64,000 nucleotides of DNA from an uncultured Bacteroidales bacterium (lineage in GTDB: Bacteria > Bacteroidota > Bacteroidia > Bacteroidales > UBA11471), in contig CALUZW010000008.1 in assembly GCA_944325415.1 (NCBI GenBank), positions 1 through 64,000 of the forward strand, read 5' to 3'. A program made the position numbers and the translations under genes. Below are positions 16,342 through 26,110 of this stretch, piece after piece; positions within the stretch are counted from its first letter, which is position 1, and the number at the start of each line of letters is the position of its first letter. Below the pieces are notes generated by a model that saw only the letters and a program-made list of their open reading frames with translations, made no database searches and was not told where the DNA came from.

Positions 16342-17721
16342 ATGGATAAATATATAAAAAGCCCGATGCGATTGTTTATGATCGTGGCAATACTGGGCAT
16401 CTCGGGAATATTCTCCGATGCAGTCGCCCAAGAACCGATGGCCGAAGTTGCGGCCGAAACCCTTGTCGACACACCCACGCTCGATAGTGGAAATACGGCG
16501 TGGATAATGGTGGCAACCATTCTTGTGTTGTTGATGAGCATTCCCGGCATTGCTCTTTTTTACGGCGGTCTTGTACGGCAGAAAAACGTGTTGAGCGTGA
16601 TCATGCAGACCCTTTTTGTTGTCGGTGTCGTTTCGATTTTGTGGGTGGCTTTCGGGTATAGCTGGGCCTTCGGAACCGGTTTTATGGAGTCGGGCAACCC
16701 GTTGAAAGCCGTGATTGGAGGTTTCGACAAAGTCTTCCTGCGAGGCATAACCTTGGATACCCTTACCGTAGGGAACATTCCCGAATTGACCTTTGTCATG
16801 TTCCAATGTATGTTTGCCATCATCACACCCGCCCTTATCTTGGGCGCATTTGCCGAGCGCATCAAGTTCTCGGGCTATACCCTCTTCATCATCTTGTGGG
16901 TGATTATAGCCTATTTTCCCATGGCTCACTGGGTGTGGGGCGGTGGTTTCCTGCAACAAATGGGAGCCATTGATTTCGCCGGAGGAACGGTGGTACACAT
17001 CAACGCCGGTATCTCGGCACTGGTCATGGCCATCATGCTGGGTAAACGCGAAGATTATCGCATCGGTCACCCTATCACGCCCCACAATATTACGTTTGTT
17101 TTTATGGGAACGTCGTTCCTGTGGCTGGGGTGGTTCGGATTCAATGCCGGTAGTGGCCTCGCCGCAGACGGATTGGCCGCCAACGCCTTCCTGGTAACCC
17201 ATGTAGCCACGGCTGTTGCCGCCGTCACCTGGTTGGTTATCGATTGGCTTTGCAACAAGAAACCCACCACGGTCGGTGCGTGCACCGGTGCTGTGGCCGG
17301 ATTGGTGGCCATTACACCGGCTGCCGGCACGGTTGATTTGCCGGGGGCCTTCTTTATCGGTCTCATTACACCCATTGTCTGCTTCTTTATGGTGGCCGTG
17401 GTAAAACCGAAATTCAAATACGATGACGCTCTCGATGCTTTTGGCGTACATGGTGTCGGAGGTATTGTAGGGTCGATTCTTACCGGTGTTTTTGCGACAC
17501 GATATATTACCGGTGAAGACGGAGTACAAGGAGCATTATATGGAGACTGGCATCAGTTGTGGATACAAGTTTTTGCCACAGTGGTGTCGATGGTGTTCAG
17601 TGCCGTGGTAACCTTCATCTTGTATAAGATAGTCGACAAGACGGTTGGTATCCGAGCCGACAGACGGGTCGAAGACGAGGGCCTCGACATTTACGAACAC
17701 GGAGAGTCGGCCTACAACTGA
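16342..17721 (+). CDS. amtB: ammonium transporter
   Basis: A 459-residue inner-membrane channel of the Amt/Rh family. It has a cleavable-type N-terminal segment (to about residue 31), then a Thr/Ala-rich linker and 11 predicted helices. The twin pore histidines lie in VHINAGISALV (about residue 218) and FGVHGVGGIVGS (about residue 370). It follows the PII gene by 94 bases and precedes glnN. Confidence 0.96.
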   Translation: MDKYIKSPMRLFMIVAILGISGIFSDAVAQEPMAEVAAETLVDTPTLDSGNTAWIMVATILVLLMSIPGIALFYGGLVRQKNVLSVIMQTLFVVGVVSILWVAFGYSWAFGTGFMESGNPLKAVIGGFDKVFLRGITLDTLTVGNIPELTFVMFQCMFAIITPALILGAFAERIKFSGYTLFIILWVIIAYFPMAHWVWGGGFLQQMGAIDFAGGTVVHINAGISALVMAIMLGKREDYRIGHPITPHNITFVFMGTSFLWLGWFGFNAGSGLAADGLAANAFLVTHVATAVAAVTWLVIDWLCNKKPTTVGACTGAVAGLVAITPAAGTVDLPGAFFIGLITPIVCFFMVAVVKPKFKYDDALDAFGVHGVGGIVGSILTGVFATRYITGEDGVQGALYGDWHQLWIQVFATVVSMVFSAVVTFILYKIVDKTVGIRADRRVEDEGLDIYEHGESAYN

Positions 17722-17729
17722 TTCTTTTC

Positions 17730-17776
17730 CCTTGCACGGCAGGAGGAGGGTTCCTGCAAGGAGTTTTCTCCTGCCG
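17730..17776 (+). promoter_or_regulatory. two competing hairpins between amtB and glnN
   Basis: Stem A pairs 17730-17736 (CCTTGCA) with 17755-17761. Stem B pairs 17737-17745 (CGGCAGGAG) with 17768-17776. Because the 5' half of B lies in the loop of A and the 3' half of B lies beyond A, the two stems compete. No T run follows. An RNA switch, a processing site or a decayed terminator are possible. Confidence 0.45.
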
Positions 17777-17819
17777 TTACCTTATTTGGAAAATATACAT
17801 CTCTAACAATATAGTAAAA

Positions 17820-20006
17820 ATGAGTACATTAAGATTTCAAGTCCTTGATGAAGCTTTTAAACGAAAAGCTGTTGTTCTTGATGCGGAAGACAAACGCCCG
17901 TCGGAATTTTTCGGTGAACATGTGTTTGGCCGTGCAGCCATGGCCAAATACCTCTCCAAGAGAACCTATAATGCCATCATCGATGCCATCGACAACGGAA
18001 CGCCCCTGAGCCGCGAGTATGCCGACGGTGTGGCCACCGGTATGAAACAGTGGGCCATGGAACAGGGTGCTACCCACTATACCCACTGGTTCCAACCTCT
18101 TACCGGAGGCACTGCCGAAAAGCACGATGCTTTTATTGAGTTTGACAAAGGCGCCGTTATTGAAGAGTTCTCGGGAAAAATCCTTATCCAGCAGGAACCC
18201 GATGCTTCGAGCTTCCCCAGTGGCGGTATCCGCAATACGTTCGAGGCCCGCGGTTATTCGGCTTGGGATCCCTCGTCTCCCGCTTTTGTCGTAGGCGATA
18301 CTCTGTGTATTCCTACCGTATTCATCTCCTACACCGGAGAGGCACTCGACTACAAGACTCCTCTGCTCAAAGCCATATCGGCCTTGAACGAAGCTGCCGT
18401 GAAAGTATGCCATTTCTTCGATGAGAAGGTAACCAAGGTCTTTTCCTATCTGGGCTGGGAACAGGAGTACTTCCTAGTCGATGAGGCCCTCTATGCTGCA
18501 CGTCCCGACCTGGTATTGACCGGCCGTACCCTTATGGGTCACGACAGTGCCAAGAACCAGCAGCTCGAAGACCATTACTTCGGTTCGATACCTACGCGTG
18601 TCATTTCCTTCATGTCCGACCTCGAACGCGAGTGCCTGAAACTTGGTATTCCCGTCAAGACCCGTCACAACGAAGTTGCTCCCAACCAGTTTGAAGTAGC
18701 TCCTATTTTCGAGGAGACCAACCTGGCCAACGACCACAACCTCCTGCTCATGTCGGTAATGAAGAAAGTGGCCCGTCGTCACAACTTCCGTGTCCTGCTC
18801 CATGAGAAACCCTTCAAGGGTATCAACGGTTCGGGCAAGCACAACAACTGGTCTATGGGCACCAATACGGGCGTCAACCTGTTGGCTCCCGGTAAGTCGG
18901 GTCTGGAAAACTTGCAGTTTGTAACCTTCCTTGTGAATGTGCTGATGGCGGTTTACAAACACAACGACCTGCTCAAAGCCTCTATCTGCTCGGCTACCAA
19001 TGCTCACCGTCTGGGCGCCAATGAGGCACCTCCTGCCATTGTTTCGGTCTTCCTTGGCAAGCAGATTACCGAGGTTCTCGACAAGCTCGAAGCCGCTACG
19101 ACCGACGAGGCCATCACCATGGATCCCAAAGCCGGTCTGAAAATCGGTGTCGCTCATATCCCCGAAATTTTCCTCGACAATACCGACCGCAACCGTACCT
19201 CTCCCTTTGCCTTTACCGGAAACCGTTTTGAGTTCCGTGCCGTAGGTTCGTCGGCCAACTGTGGTGCCGCCATGATTGTGCTCAACACCGCCGTGGCTGC
19301 CCAGCTCAACGATTTCTATGCCGAAGTGTCGAAACTCATCGCTTCCGGTACACAGAAAGAGAAAGCCATCTTCACCGTTATCCGTTCGCTCATCAAGGAG
19401 TGCAAGGCCATTCGTTTCGATGGTAACGGTTACAGCGACGAATGGAAAGAAGAAGCCGCCCGTCGTGGTCTCGACTGCGAGACGAGTGTACCTCTCAACT
19501 TCGACGCCTATCTGCGTCCGCAGAACGTGAAGATATTTACCGACACCAAGGTAATGAGCGAGGTAGAGCTTCATTCCCGTTGCGAAGTAAAATGGGAGAC
19601 ATACACCAAGAAGATTCAGATCGAGGCCCGTGTACTCGGCGACCTGGCCATGAATCATATCGTACCGGTGGCTTCGCGTTATCAGTCGATACTGCTCGAC
19701 AACATCGCCAAGTTCAACTCTCTCTTCCCGGCCGACGAGGCAAAAGTTCTTGCTGCCCAAGATGTAGAGGTGGTGCGCAAGGTATCGAAGCACATTACCG
19801 AGGTGATTACTAAGGTAGATGCCATGGTCGATGCTCGCAAGGTGGCCAACAAAATTGCCGAAGAACGCGAGAAAGCCATCGCTTACCACGATACCGTACT
19901 TCCCTTGATGGACGAGATTCGCTACCACATCGACAAACTCGAACTCATTGTCGACAACGAGATGTGGCCTCTTCCCAAGTATCGCGAACTGTTATTTATC
20001 CGTTAA
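17820..20006 (+). CDS. glnN: glutamine synthetase type III
   Basis: ATP-dependent ammonium incorporation into glutamate. The 728-residue length and motifs THWFQPLTGGTAEKHDAF, FPSGGIRNTFEARGY, WEQEYFLVD (metal-binding Glu), RHNEVAPNQFE and GINGSGKHNNWS are those of the GlnN (GSIII) class typical of Bacteroides. A C-terminal helical region (about 560-720) follows the catalytic core. It is co-directional with amtB and gltB. Confidence 0.97.
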   Translation: MSTLRFQVLDEAFKRKAVVLDAEDKRPSEFFGEHVFGRAAMAKYLSKRTYNAIIDAIDNGTPLSREYADGVATGMKQWAMEQGATHYTHWFQPLTGGTAEKHDAFIEFDKGAVIEEFSGKILIQQEPDASSFPSGGIRNTFEARGYSAWDPSSPAFVVGDTLCIPTVFISYTGEALDYKTPLLKAISALNEAAVKVCHFFDEKVTKVFSYLGWEQEYFLVDEALYAARPDLVLTGRTLMGHDSAKNQQLEDHYFGSIPTRVISFMSDLERECLKLGIPVKTRHNEVAPNQFEVAPIFEETNLANDHNLLLMSVMKKVARRHNFRVLLHEKPFKGINGSGKHNNWSMGTNTGVNLLAPGKSGLENLQFVTFLVNVLMAVYKHNDLLKASICSATNAHRLGANEAPPAIVSVFLGKQITEVLDKLEAATTDEAITMDPKAGLKIGVAHIPEIFLDNTDRNRTSPFAFTGNRFEFRAVGSSANCGAAMIVLNTAVAAQLNDFYAEVSKLIASGTQKEKAIFTVIRSLIKECKAIRFDGNGYSDEWKEEAARRGLDCETSVPLNFDAYLRPQNVKIFTDTKVMSEVELHSRCEVKWETYTKKIQIEARVLGDLAMNHIVPVASRYQSILLDNIAKFNSLFPADEAKVLAAQDVEVVRKVSKHITEVITKVDAMVDARKVANKIAEEREKAIAYHDTVLPLMDEIRYHIDKLELIVDNEMWPLPKYRELLFIR

Positions 20007-20045
20007 TGAAGACTTTTTCCGACACTCTTCTATGAGTGTAAACGA

Positions 20046-20096
20046 CCTGCCTCGGCCGACCGGATTTGAGGGCATTTGTCCGGTCGGCCCGACAGG
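20046..20096 (+). promoter_or_regulatory. strong hairpin between glnN and gltB
   Basis: GGCCGACCGGA (20054-20064) pairs perfectly with 20079-20089, and CCTG/CAGG extends the base of the stem. TTTCTT follows. It may partly terminate transcription after glnN, lowering gltBD-asnB relative to glnN, or stabilise the upstream message. Confidence 0.6.
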
Positions 20097-20126
20097 TTTC
20101 TTAACAACATTATTATTTTATAAACT

Positions 20127-23100
20127 ATGCAACACAGTAGAAAACCCGAAGAACAAGGATTGTATAGTCCGGCCTATGAACACGATGCTTGTGGCGTAGG
20201 TTTGTTGGTTAATATCCACGGGGGCAAATCGCATCAGGTCGTGGAGAATGCCTTGCAGGTGCTCGAACACATGAACCATCGTGGTGCCGAAGGTGCCGAC
20301 CCCAACACCGGCGACGGTGCCGGTATTATGGTGCAGATTCCGCACGAGTTTATTCTTCTGCAAGGAATTCCCGTCCCCGAGAAAGGCCGTTATGGAACGG
20401 GTCTTGTTTTTTTGCCCAAAGATGAAAATGCGCAGGCCGCTCTTCTTGACCTGCTCGAAAGTGAAATATTCAACTCGGGATTGCAGCTCCTGGCTACCCG
20501 CGATGTTCCTGTCAACAGCGACATTCTCGGCGAAGGTTCGTCGGCTACCGAACCGGCCATCAAGCAGATATTCGTTATCTCTCCCCACGACATCGACGAG
20601 GTGGAGTTGGGACGCCAGCTTTATGTCTTGCGTAAAAAGGTTGAAGCCCGGGTTTTGAAATCGGATATCGATTACAAGAACGAATTCTATATAGTATCTC
20701 TCTCCAACCGCAATATTGTTTACAAGGGAATGCTCACCTCCCTGCAATTGCGCTATTATTATCTCGATTTGATTAATCCCTACTTTACCAGCGGCATGGC
20801 ACTGGTGCATGCCCGGTTCAGTACCAATACGTTCCCGACATGGAGCCTGGCACAGCCGTTCCGTCTGTTGGGACACAACGGTGAGATAAATACCATTCGC
20901 GGCAACCGCAAGTGGATGGAGGCCCGCGAGAGTGTGCTCTCGCCCGAGTTGCTCGGTGGCGATCTCGATGCACTCAAACCTATTGTGCAACCCGACATGA
21001 GCGACAGTGCGTCGCTCGACAACGTGCTCGAATTTTTCATGATGTCGGGTATGAGTCTGCCTCATGTCCTTTCGATGATGATTCCCGAAAGTTTCAATGA
21101 GAAGAACCCCATCTCCGAAGATCTCAAAGCCTTCTACGAATACCACAGTATACTCATGGAGCCGTGGGACGGTCCGGCTACGCTGCTCTTCTCCGACGGA
21201 CGGTATGCCGGCGGTATGCTCGACCGCAACGGCTTGCGTCCGGCACGATACCTCATTACGCAGAACGACATGATGGTCATCGCTTCCGAGGCCGGTGTGC
21301 TGGCCTTTGATGGAGCCGACATCAAGGAGAAGGGTCGTCTGCAACCCGGAAAACTCCTGCTTGTCGATACCGAGAAAGGGGTTGTATACCATGATCAAGA
21401 GTTGAAAGAACAGTTGGCCGGAGCCTATCCCTATCGCGAGTGGCTCTCCAAAAACCGGGTGAAACTCGACACCATCAGTTCGGGTCGTACCGTGCGCCAC
21501 GACGTGGCCGACTATCCCGCCAGCCTGCACACCTTCGGCTTTCACAAAGAAGATGTCGAGCGCATTATCGTGCCCATGGCTACCGACAGCAAGGAACCCA
21601 TCGCCTCGATGGGTAATGACACGCCGCTGGCCCTCTTCTCCCAGAAACCCCAGCTGCTGTTCAACTATTTCCGTCAGCAGTTTGCCCAGGTAACCAACCC
21701 GCCTATCGACCCCATACGTGAGGAGCTTGTCATGTCGCTGAGCAGCTACATCGGTGTCATCAACAAGAACCTGCTGGTACAGTCGCCCGAGTTGTGCAAG
21801 ATGGTCAACATCAAGTCGCCCGTTATCACCAACACCGATGTCGATATTCTGCGCAACCTGCGCTACAAAGGTTTCCGCACGATAACCCTTCCCATGACGT
21901 TCGACATTGCCACCGGAGCCGCCGGTCTCGAAAAGGGCATAGAGCGACTTTGTGCCGAGGCCGAAAAAGCCGTGAAAGAAGATTTCAACTACATCATACT
22001 CTCCGACCGTAGTGCCGACGAGACCCAGGTACCCATACCTTCGCTGCTGGCCGTGTCGGCAGTACACAACCATCTGATATCGAAACGGCTGCGTGTGCAG
22101 ACGGCTATCGTCGTCGAGACCGGAGAGGCCCGCGAGGTCATGCACTTTGCCCTCTTGCTCGGTTATGGAGCCAGTGCCGTCAATCCCTATATGGCTTTTG
22201 CCGTCATCGACAGTCTGTTCAAAGACAAGGAGATACAGCTCGACTATCACACGGCCGAGAAGAATTATTTGAAGGCTGTGAACAAGGGTTTGCTCAAAGT
22301 TATCTCCAAGATGGGTATCTCGACCATGGGCAGCTACCGGGGAGCACAGCTCTTCGAGGCCGTGGGTGTATCGCAGGAGCTTATCGACCGTTATTTCTGC
22401 GGCACTACCTCCAAGATAGGAGGGGTAACGCTCGAAGAGATATACCGCGACATTGTCAAGTTCCATACCGACGCTTATGTCGAGCGCGAACAGTATCTCG
22501 ACCACAACGGTATATACAGTTTCCGCAAGAACGGCGAGTTCCACGCCTGGAACCCCGAGACCATTTCGACGTTGCAACTGGCTACCCGCTTGGGCAGTTA
22601 CAAGAAGTTCAAGGAGTTCACGGCCATGGTCGACGGCAAGTCGCAACCCGTGTTCCTGCGCGACCGTCTCGACTTCAAGCGCAACCCCATCGACATTTCG
22701 CTGGTAGAGCCGGTCGAGGCCATTACCCGCCGTTTTGTTACCGGTGCCATGTCGTTCGGCTCCATCAGCAAGGAGGCCCACGAGGCGATGGCCATTGCCA
22801 TGAACAAGTTGGGAGGTAAGAGCAATACCGGCGAAGGTGGCGAAGATGCCGAGCGTTTCCGCCCCCGCGAAGACGGGACATCGGCTCGCAGTGCCATCAA
22901 GCAGGTGGCCTCCGGACGTTTCGGTGTTACGGCTGAATACCTCGTTAATGCCGACGAAATACAAATCAAGGTAGCACAAGGTGCCAAGCCCGGTGAGGGT
23001 GGACAGTTGCCCGGTTTCAAGGTCAACGAGGTTATAGCTCACACCCGTCACTCGATACCTGGCATTTCGCTTATTTCGCCGCCTCCGCATCACGATATTT

Positions 23101-24641
23101 ACTCCATCGAAGACCTGGCACAGCTCATCTTCGACCTCAAAAACGTCAATCCGCGGGCCCGCATCAGTGTGAAACTCGTATCCGAGAGCGGTGTGGGAAC
23201 CATTGCCGCCGGTGTGGCCAAGGCCAAGGCCGACATGATTGTCATCAGCGGTTGTGAAGGTGGCACGGGTGCCAGCCCTGCCAGCTCTATCAAGCACGCC
23301 GGACTTCCGTCGGAGATAGGCCTCTCGGAGACGCAGCAGACCCTTGTCCTCAACAATCTGCGCGGACAGGTTACGTTGCAGGTCGACGGCCAGTTGAAGA
23401 CCGGACGCGATGTCATCATACAGGCCCTGCTGGGTGCCGAAGAGTTCGGCTTTGCTACCAGTGCGCTCATTGTATTGGGCTGTGTCATGATGCGCAAATG
23501 CCACCTGAATACCTGTCCGATGGGTGTGGCTACACAGAACGAAGAGTTGCGTCGCCGCTTCATCGGTCGCTCGGAATACCTTATCAACTTCTTTACTTTC
23601 CTGGCACAGGAGGTGCGGGAGTGGCTGGCCGAGATGGGCTTTACCCGCATGGACGATATTATAGGCCGCTCCGACCTGCTCGTTCCCAAACCAGCCGTAG
23701 GCGACCATACCATCGACAAGCTCGACCTGTCGCGTATTCTCTATCGCCCGGCCGAGGCCGAGAAATATGCCTGCCGCAAGGTGAAAGAGCAGTCGCATCA
23801 TATCGAAGATGTTATCGACCAGCGCCTCATAAAGGCTGCGCTGCCTACTCTCAAATCGCTGATGCCCATCGAGCTGCATCTGCCCATCTGTAACACCGAC
23901 CGTTCGGTAGGTGCCATGCTTTCGGGCGAGATAGCTTCGCGTTTCGGCAACGACGGATTGCCCGACGATACGATTCGCTGCAACTTCTCCGGATCGGCCG
24001 GTCAGAGCTTCGGCGCATTCTTGGCTCACGGGGTTACATTCAGTCTGGCCGGCGAAGCCAACGACTATCTGGGAAAAGGCCTCTCGGGCGGAAAAATCAT
24101 TGTCATACCGCCCAAAGGTTCGACATTTGCTCCCGAGGAGAATATCATCGCCGGTAACACCCTGCTCTACGGAGCCACGGCGGGTGAGGTCTATATCAAC
24201 GGTCGCGTGGGTGAGCGCTTCTGCGTGCGCAACAGCGGTGCAATAGCTGTTGTAGAAGGTGCCGGCGATCACTGCTGCGAGTATATGACCGGCGGACGCA
24301 CCGTCGTCTTGGGTAGCGTAGGCCGTAACTTCGCCGCCGGTATGAGTGGTGGTATTGCCTATGTATGGAACAAGGACGAGAATTTCGATTTCTTCTGCAA
24401 CATGGAGATGGTCGAGCTCTCTCTTATCGAAGATACCTCCGACAACAAGGAGCTGCACCGCCTCATTGCCCGTCATTATGAATTTACCGAGAGCCCGCTC
24501 GCTTTGCGTATGCTCGAAAACTGGGAAGAGTATGTGCAACAGTTCATCAAAGTCATGCCTATCGAGTACAAGAAGGTGATGAACGAAGAGAAGATGAAAT
24601 TGCTGCAACAGAAAATTGCCAATGTCGAACGGGACTATTAA
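20127..24641 (+). CDS. gltB: glutamate synthase large subunit
   Basis: A 1504-residue enzyme forming glutamate from glutamine and 2-oxoglutarate. A short propeptide precedes the nucleophile in HDACGVG (Cys22). The class II amidotransferase domain (GHNGEINTIRGN) comes first, then the central domain. The FMN-binding TIM barrel follows (SNTGEGGEDAER, then GCVMMRKCHLNTCPMGVATQ with the 3Fe-4S cysteines). The C-terminal GXGXG beta-helix (AGATAGEVYINGRVGERF) is last. It is followed after 30 bases by gltD. Confidence 0.98.
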   Translation: MQHSRKPEEQGLYSPAYEHDACGVGLLVNIHGGKSHQVVENALQVLEHMNHRGAEGADPNTGDGAGIMVQIPHEFILLQGIPVPEKGRYGTGLVFLPKDENAQAALLDLLESEIFNSGLQLLATRDVPVNSDILGEGSSATEPAIKQIFVISPHDIDEVELGRQLYVLRKKVEARVLKSDIDYKNEFYIVSLSNRNIVYKGMLTSLQLRYYYLDLINPYFTSGMALVHARFSTNTFPTWSLAQPFRLLGHNGEINTIRGNRKWMEARESVLSPELLGGDLDALKPIVQPDMSDSASLDNVLEFFMMSGMSLPHVLSMMIPESFNEKNPISEDLKAFYEYHSILMEPWDGPATLLFSDGRYAGGMLDRNGLRPARYLITQNDMMVIASEAGVLAFDGADIKEKGRLQPGKLLLVDTEKGVVYHDQELKEQLAGAYPYREWLSKNRVKLDTISSGRTVRHDVADYPASLHTFGFHKEDVERIIVPMATDSKEPIASMGNDTPLALFSQKPQLLFNYFRQQFAQVTNPPIDPIREELVMSLSSYIGVINKNLLVQSPELCKMVNIKSPVITNTDVDILRNLRYKGFRTITLPMTFDIATGAAGLEKGIERLCAEAEKAVKEDFNYIILSDRSADETQVPIPSLLAVSAVHNHLISKRLRVQTAIVVETGEAREVMHFALLLGYGASAVNPYMAFAVIDSLFKDKEIQLDYHTAEKNYLKAVNKGLLKVISKMGISTMGSYRGAQLFEAVGVSQELIDRYFCGTTSKIGGVTLEEIYRDIVKFHTDAYVEREQYLDHNGIYSFRKNGEFHAWNPETISTLQLATRLGSYKKFKEFTAMVDGKSQPVFLRDRLDFKRNPIDISLVEPVEAITRRFVTGAMSFGSISKEAHEAMAIAMNKLGGKSNTGEGGEDAERFRPREDGTSARSAIKQVASGRFGVTAEYLVNADEIQIKVAQGAKPGEGGQLPGFKVNEVIAHTRHSIPGISLISPPPHHDIYSIEDLAQLIFDLKNVNPRARISVKLVSESGVGTIAAGVAKAKADMIVISGCEGGTGASPASSIKHAGLPSEIGLSETQQTLVLNNLRGQVTLQVDGQLKTGRDVIIQALLGAEEFGFATSALIVLGCVMMRKCHLNTCPMGVATQNEELRRRFIGRSEYLINFFTFLAQEVREWLAEMGFTRMDDIIGRSDLLVPKPAVGDHTIDKLDLSRILYRPAEAEKYACRKVKEQSHHIEDVIDQRLIKAALPTLKSLMPIELHLPICNTDRSVGAMLSGEIASRFGNDGLPDDTIRCNFSGSAGQSFGAFLAHGVTFSLAGEANDYLGKGLSGGKIIVIPPKGSTFAPEENIIAGNTLLYGATAGEVYINGRVGERFCVRNSGAIAVVEGAGDHCCEYMTGGRTVVLGSVGRNFAAGMSGGIAYVWNKDENFDFFCNMEMVELSLIEDTSDNKELHRLIARHYEFTESPLALRMLENWEEYVQQFIKVMPIEYKKVMNEEKMKLLQQKIANVERDY

Positions 24642-24671
24642 TTCAGTGCAACCAGTAAAAAAGTAAGAATC

Positions 24672-26102
24672 ATGGGAAATCCGAAAGCATTTCTTAGCAT
24701 AAATAGAAAAGAGGCGGGATACAGGCCCGTCCAGCAAAGAAAATATGATTTTGCCGAGGTCGAACTCACCTTCAACGATGAGGAGTGCCACCAGCAGGCC
24801 TCCCGGTGTATGGACTGCGGCGTTCCGTTCTGCCACTGGAACTGTCCGCTGGGAAACCGGCAGCCTGAGTGGCAGGACCAGGTCTACAAAGGCAACTGGC
24901 GCGAAGCTTACCGCCTGTTGCAGGAGACCGACGACTTTCCCGAGTTTACGGGTAGAGTGTGTCCGGCTCTTTGCGAGAAGGGGTGTGTACTCATGTTGTC
25001 GGCCGATGCTCCGGTTACCGTTCGCAACAACGAGGCCGCCATTATCGAGAAGGCCTTCTCCGAAGGCTATGTCGAGGCCTGCCCGCCGCGTACCCGTACC
25101 GGAAAACGGGTGGCTGTCATCGGGTCGGGCCCTGCCGGTCTGGCCTGCGCCAACCAGCTCAACCGCAAAGGCCACACGGTCGATGTCTATGAAAAAGACG
25201 AGCGCATCGGCGGCCTGTTGCGTCTGGGTATACCCGACTTCAAACTGAACAAGAATATCATCGACCGTCGTCTGGCGTTGCTCGAAAAGGAGGGAATCTC
25301 CTTCATCTGCAATACCCCGGTGGGCGAAAACAAGAAACAGTTGGCTTCTCTGTTGGCCGACTACGATGCCGTGTGTGTGGCCATCGGTTCGGGCGAACCC
25401 CGAAATCTGTCGGTTGAGGGTAGAGAACTGAAAGGTGTCTATTTCGCCCTTGAACTGCTGAAACAGCAGAATCGTATCATCGCCGGCGAAAAGATTGCGC
25501 CCGAGGAACTCATTTCGGCCAAGGGAAAACGTGTCCTCGTCATCGGTGGTGGCGACACGGGTTCCGACTGTGTGGGAACAGCTATACGTCAAGGTGCCGA
25601 AAGTGTGATGCAAATCGAAATCATGCCCAAACCGCCTGTCGGCAAGAACCCCGCCACACCCTGGCCCAATTATCCGCAGGTACTCAAAACCTCCTCTTCT
25701 CATCAGGAAGGATGCGAGCGGCGGTGGAGCCTCGATACCGTGCGGTTTATCGGAGAGAACGGCATCTTGAAACAGGTAGAGGTTGCTCCCATTATCTGGA
25801 CCAAGGGCGAAGACGGCCGCATGACCATGCAACGGGCTGCCGATACCGAGATATTGAATGTCGACCTGGTATTCCTGGCCATGGGCTTTGTACACCCCGT
25901 TTACGAAGGGCTGGTCGAGTACCTTGGTGTGGCACTTGATGCCCGCAAGAATATTGCTGTCGATGCCGAGAACAAGAGCTCGGTCGACAAGGTCTTTGCC
26001 GCAGGCGACGCCTCTTACGGTGCCGGCCTGGTAGTGAGAGCCATCGCATCGGGTCGTAAGGCAGCTGCTGCCATCGACCGTTATTTGTCGGACAAAAAAT
26101 AA
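24672..26102 (+). CDS. gltD: glutamate synthase small subunit
   Basis: The FAD/NAD(P)H and 4Fe-4S partner of GltB. The 476 residues show two N-terminal cysteine clusters (SRCMDCGVPFCHWNCPLGN and GRVCPALCEKGC), the FAD motif VIGSGPAGLACA (about residue 150) and the NAD(P) motif VIGGGDTGSDCVG (about 295). asnB starts eight bases after its stop, so the operon continues. Confidence 0.97.
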   Translation: MGNPKAFLSINRKEAGYRPVQQRKYDFAEVELTFNDEECHQQASRCMDCGVPFCHWNCPLGNRQPEWQDQVYKGNWREAYRLLQETDDFPEFTGRVCPALCEKGCVLMLSADAPVTVRNNEAAIIEKAFSEGYVEACPPRTRTGKRVAVIGSGPAGLACANQLNRKGHTVDVYEKDERIGGLLRLGIPDFKLNKNIIDRRLALLEKEGISFICNTPVGENKKQLASLLADYDAVCVAIGSGEPRNLSVEGRELKGVYFALELLKQQNRIIAGEKIAPEELISAKGKRVLVIGGGDTGSDCVGTAIRQGAESVMQIEIMPKPPVGKNPATPWPNYPQVLKTSSSHQEGCERRWSLDTVRFIGENGILKQVEVAPIIWTKGEDGRMTMQRAADTEILNVDLVFLAMGFVHPVYEGLVEYLGVALDARKNIAVDAENKSSVDKVFAAGDASYGAGLVVRAIASGRKAAAAIDRYLSDKK

Positions 26103-26110
26103 GTAAAATC

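Noticed and set aside
20118-25895. Minus-strand open frame of 1925 codons opposite gltB and gltD
   Set aside because: Its great length comes from codon bias of gltB/gltD on the other strand; the product is low-complexity in character and matches nothing, while gltB and gltD carry all expected motifs.
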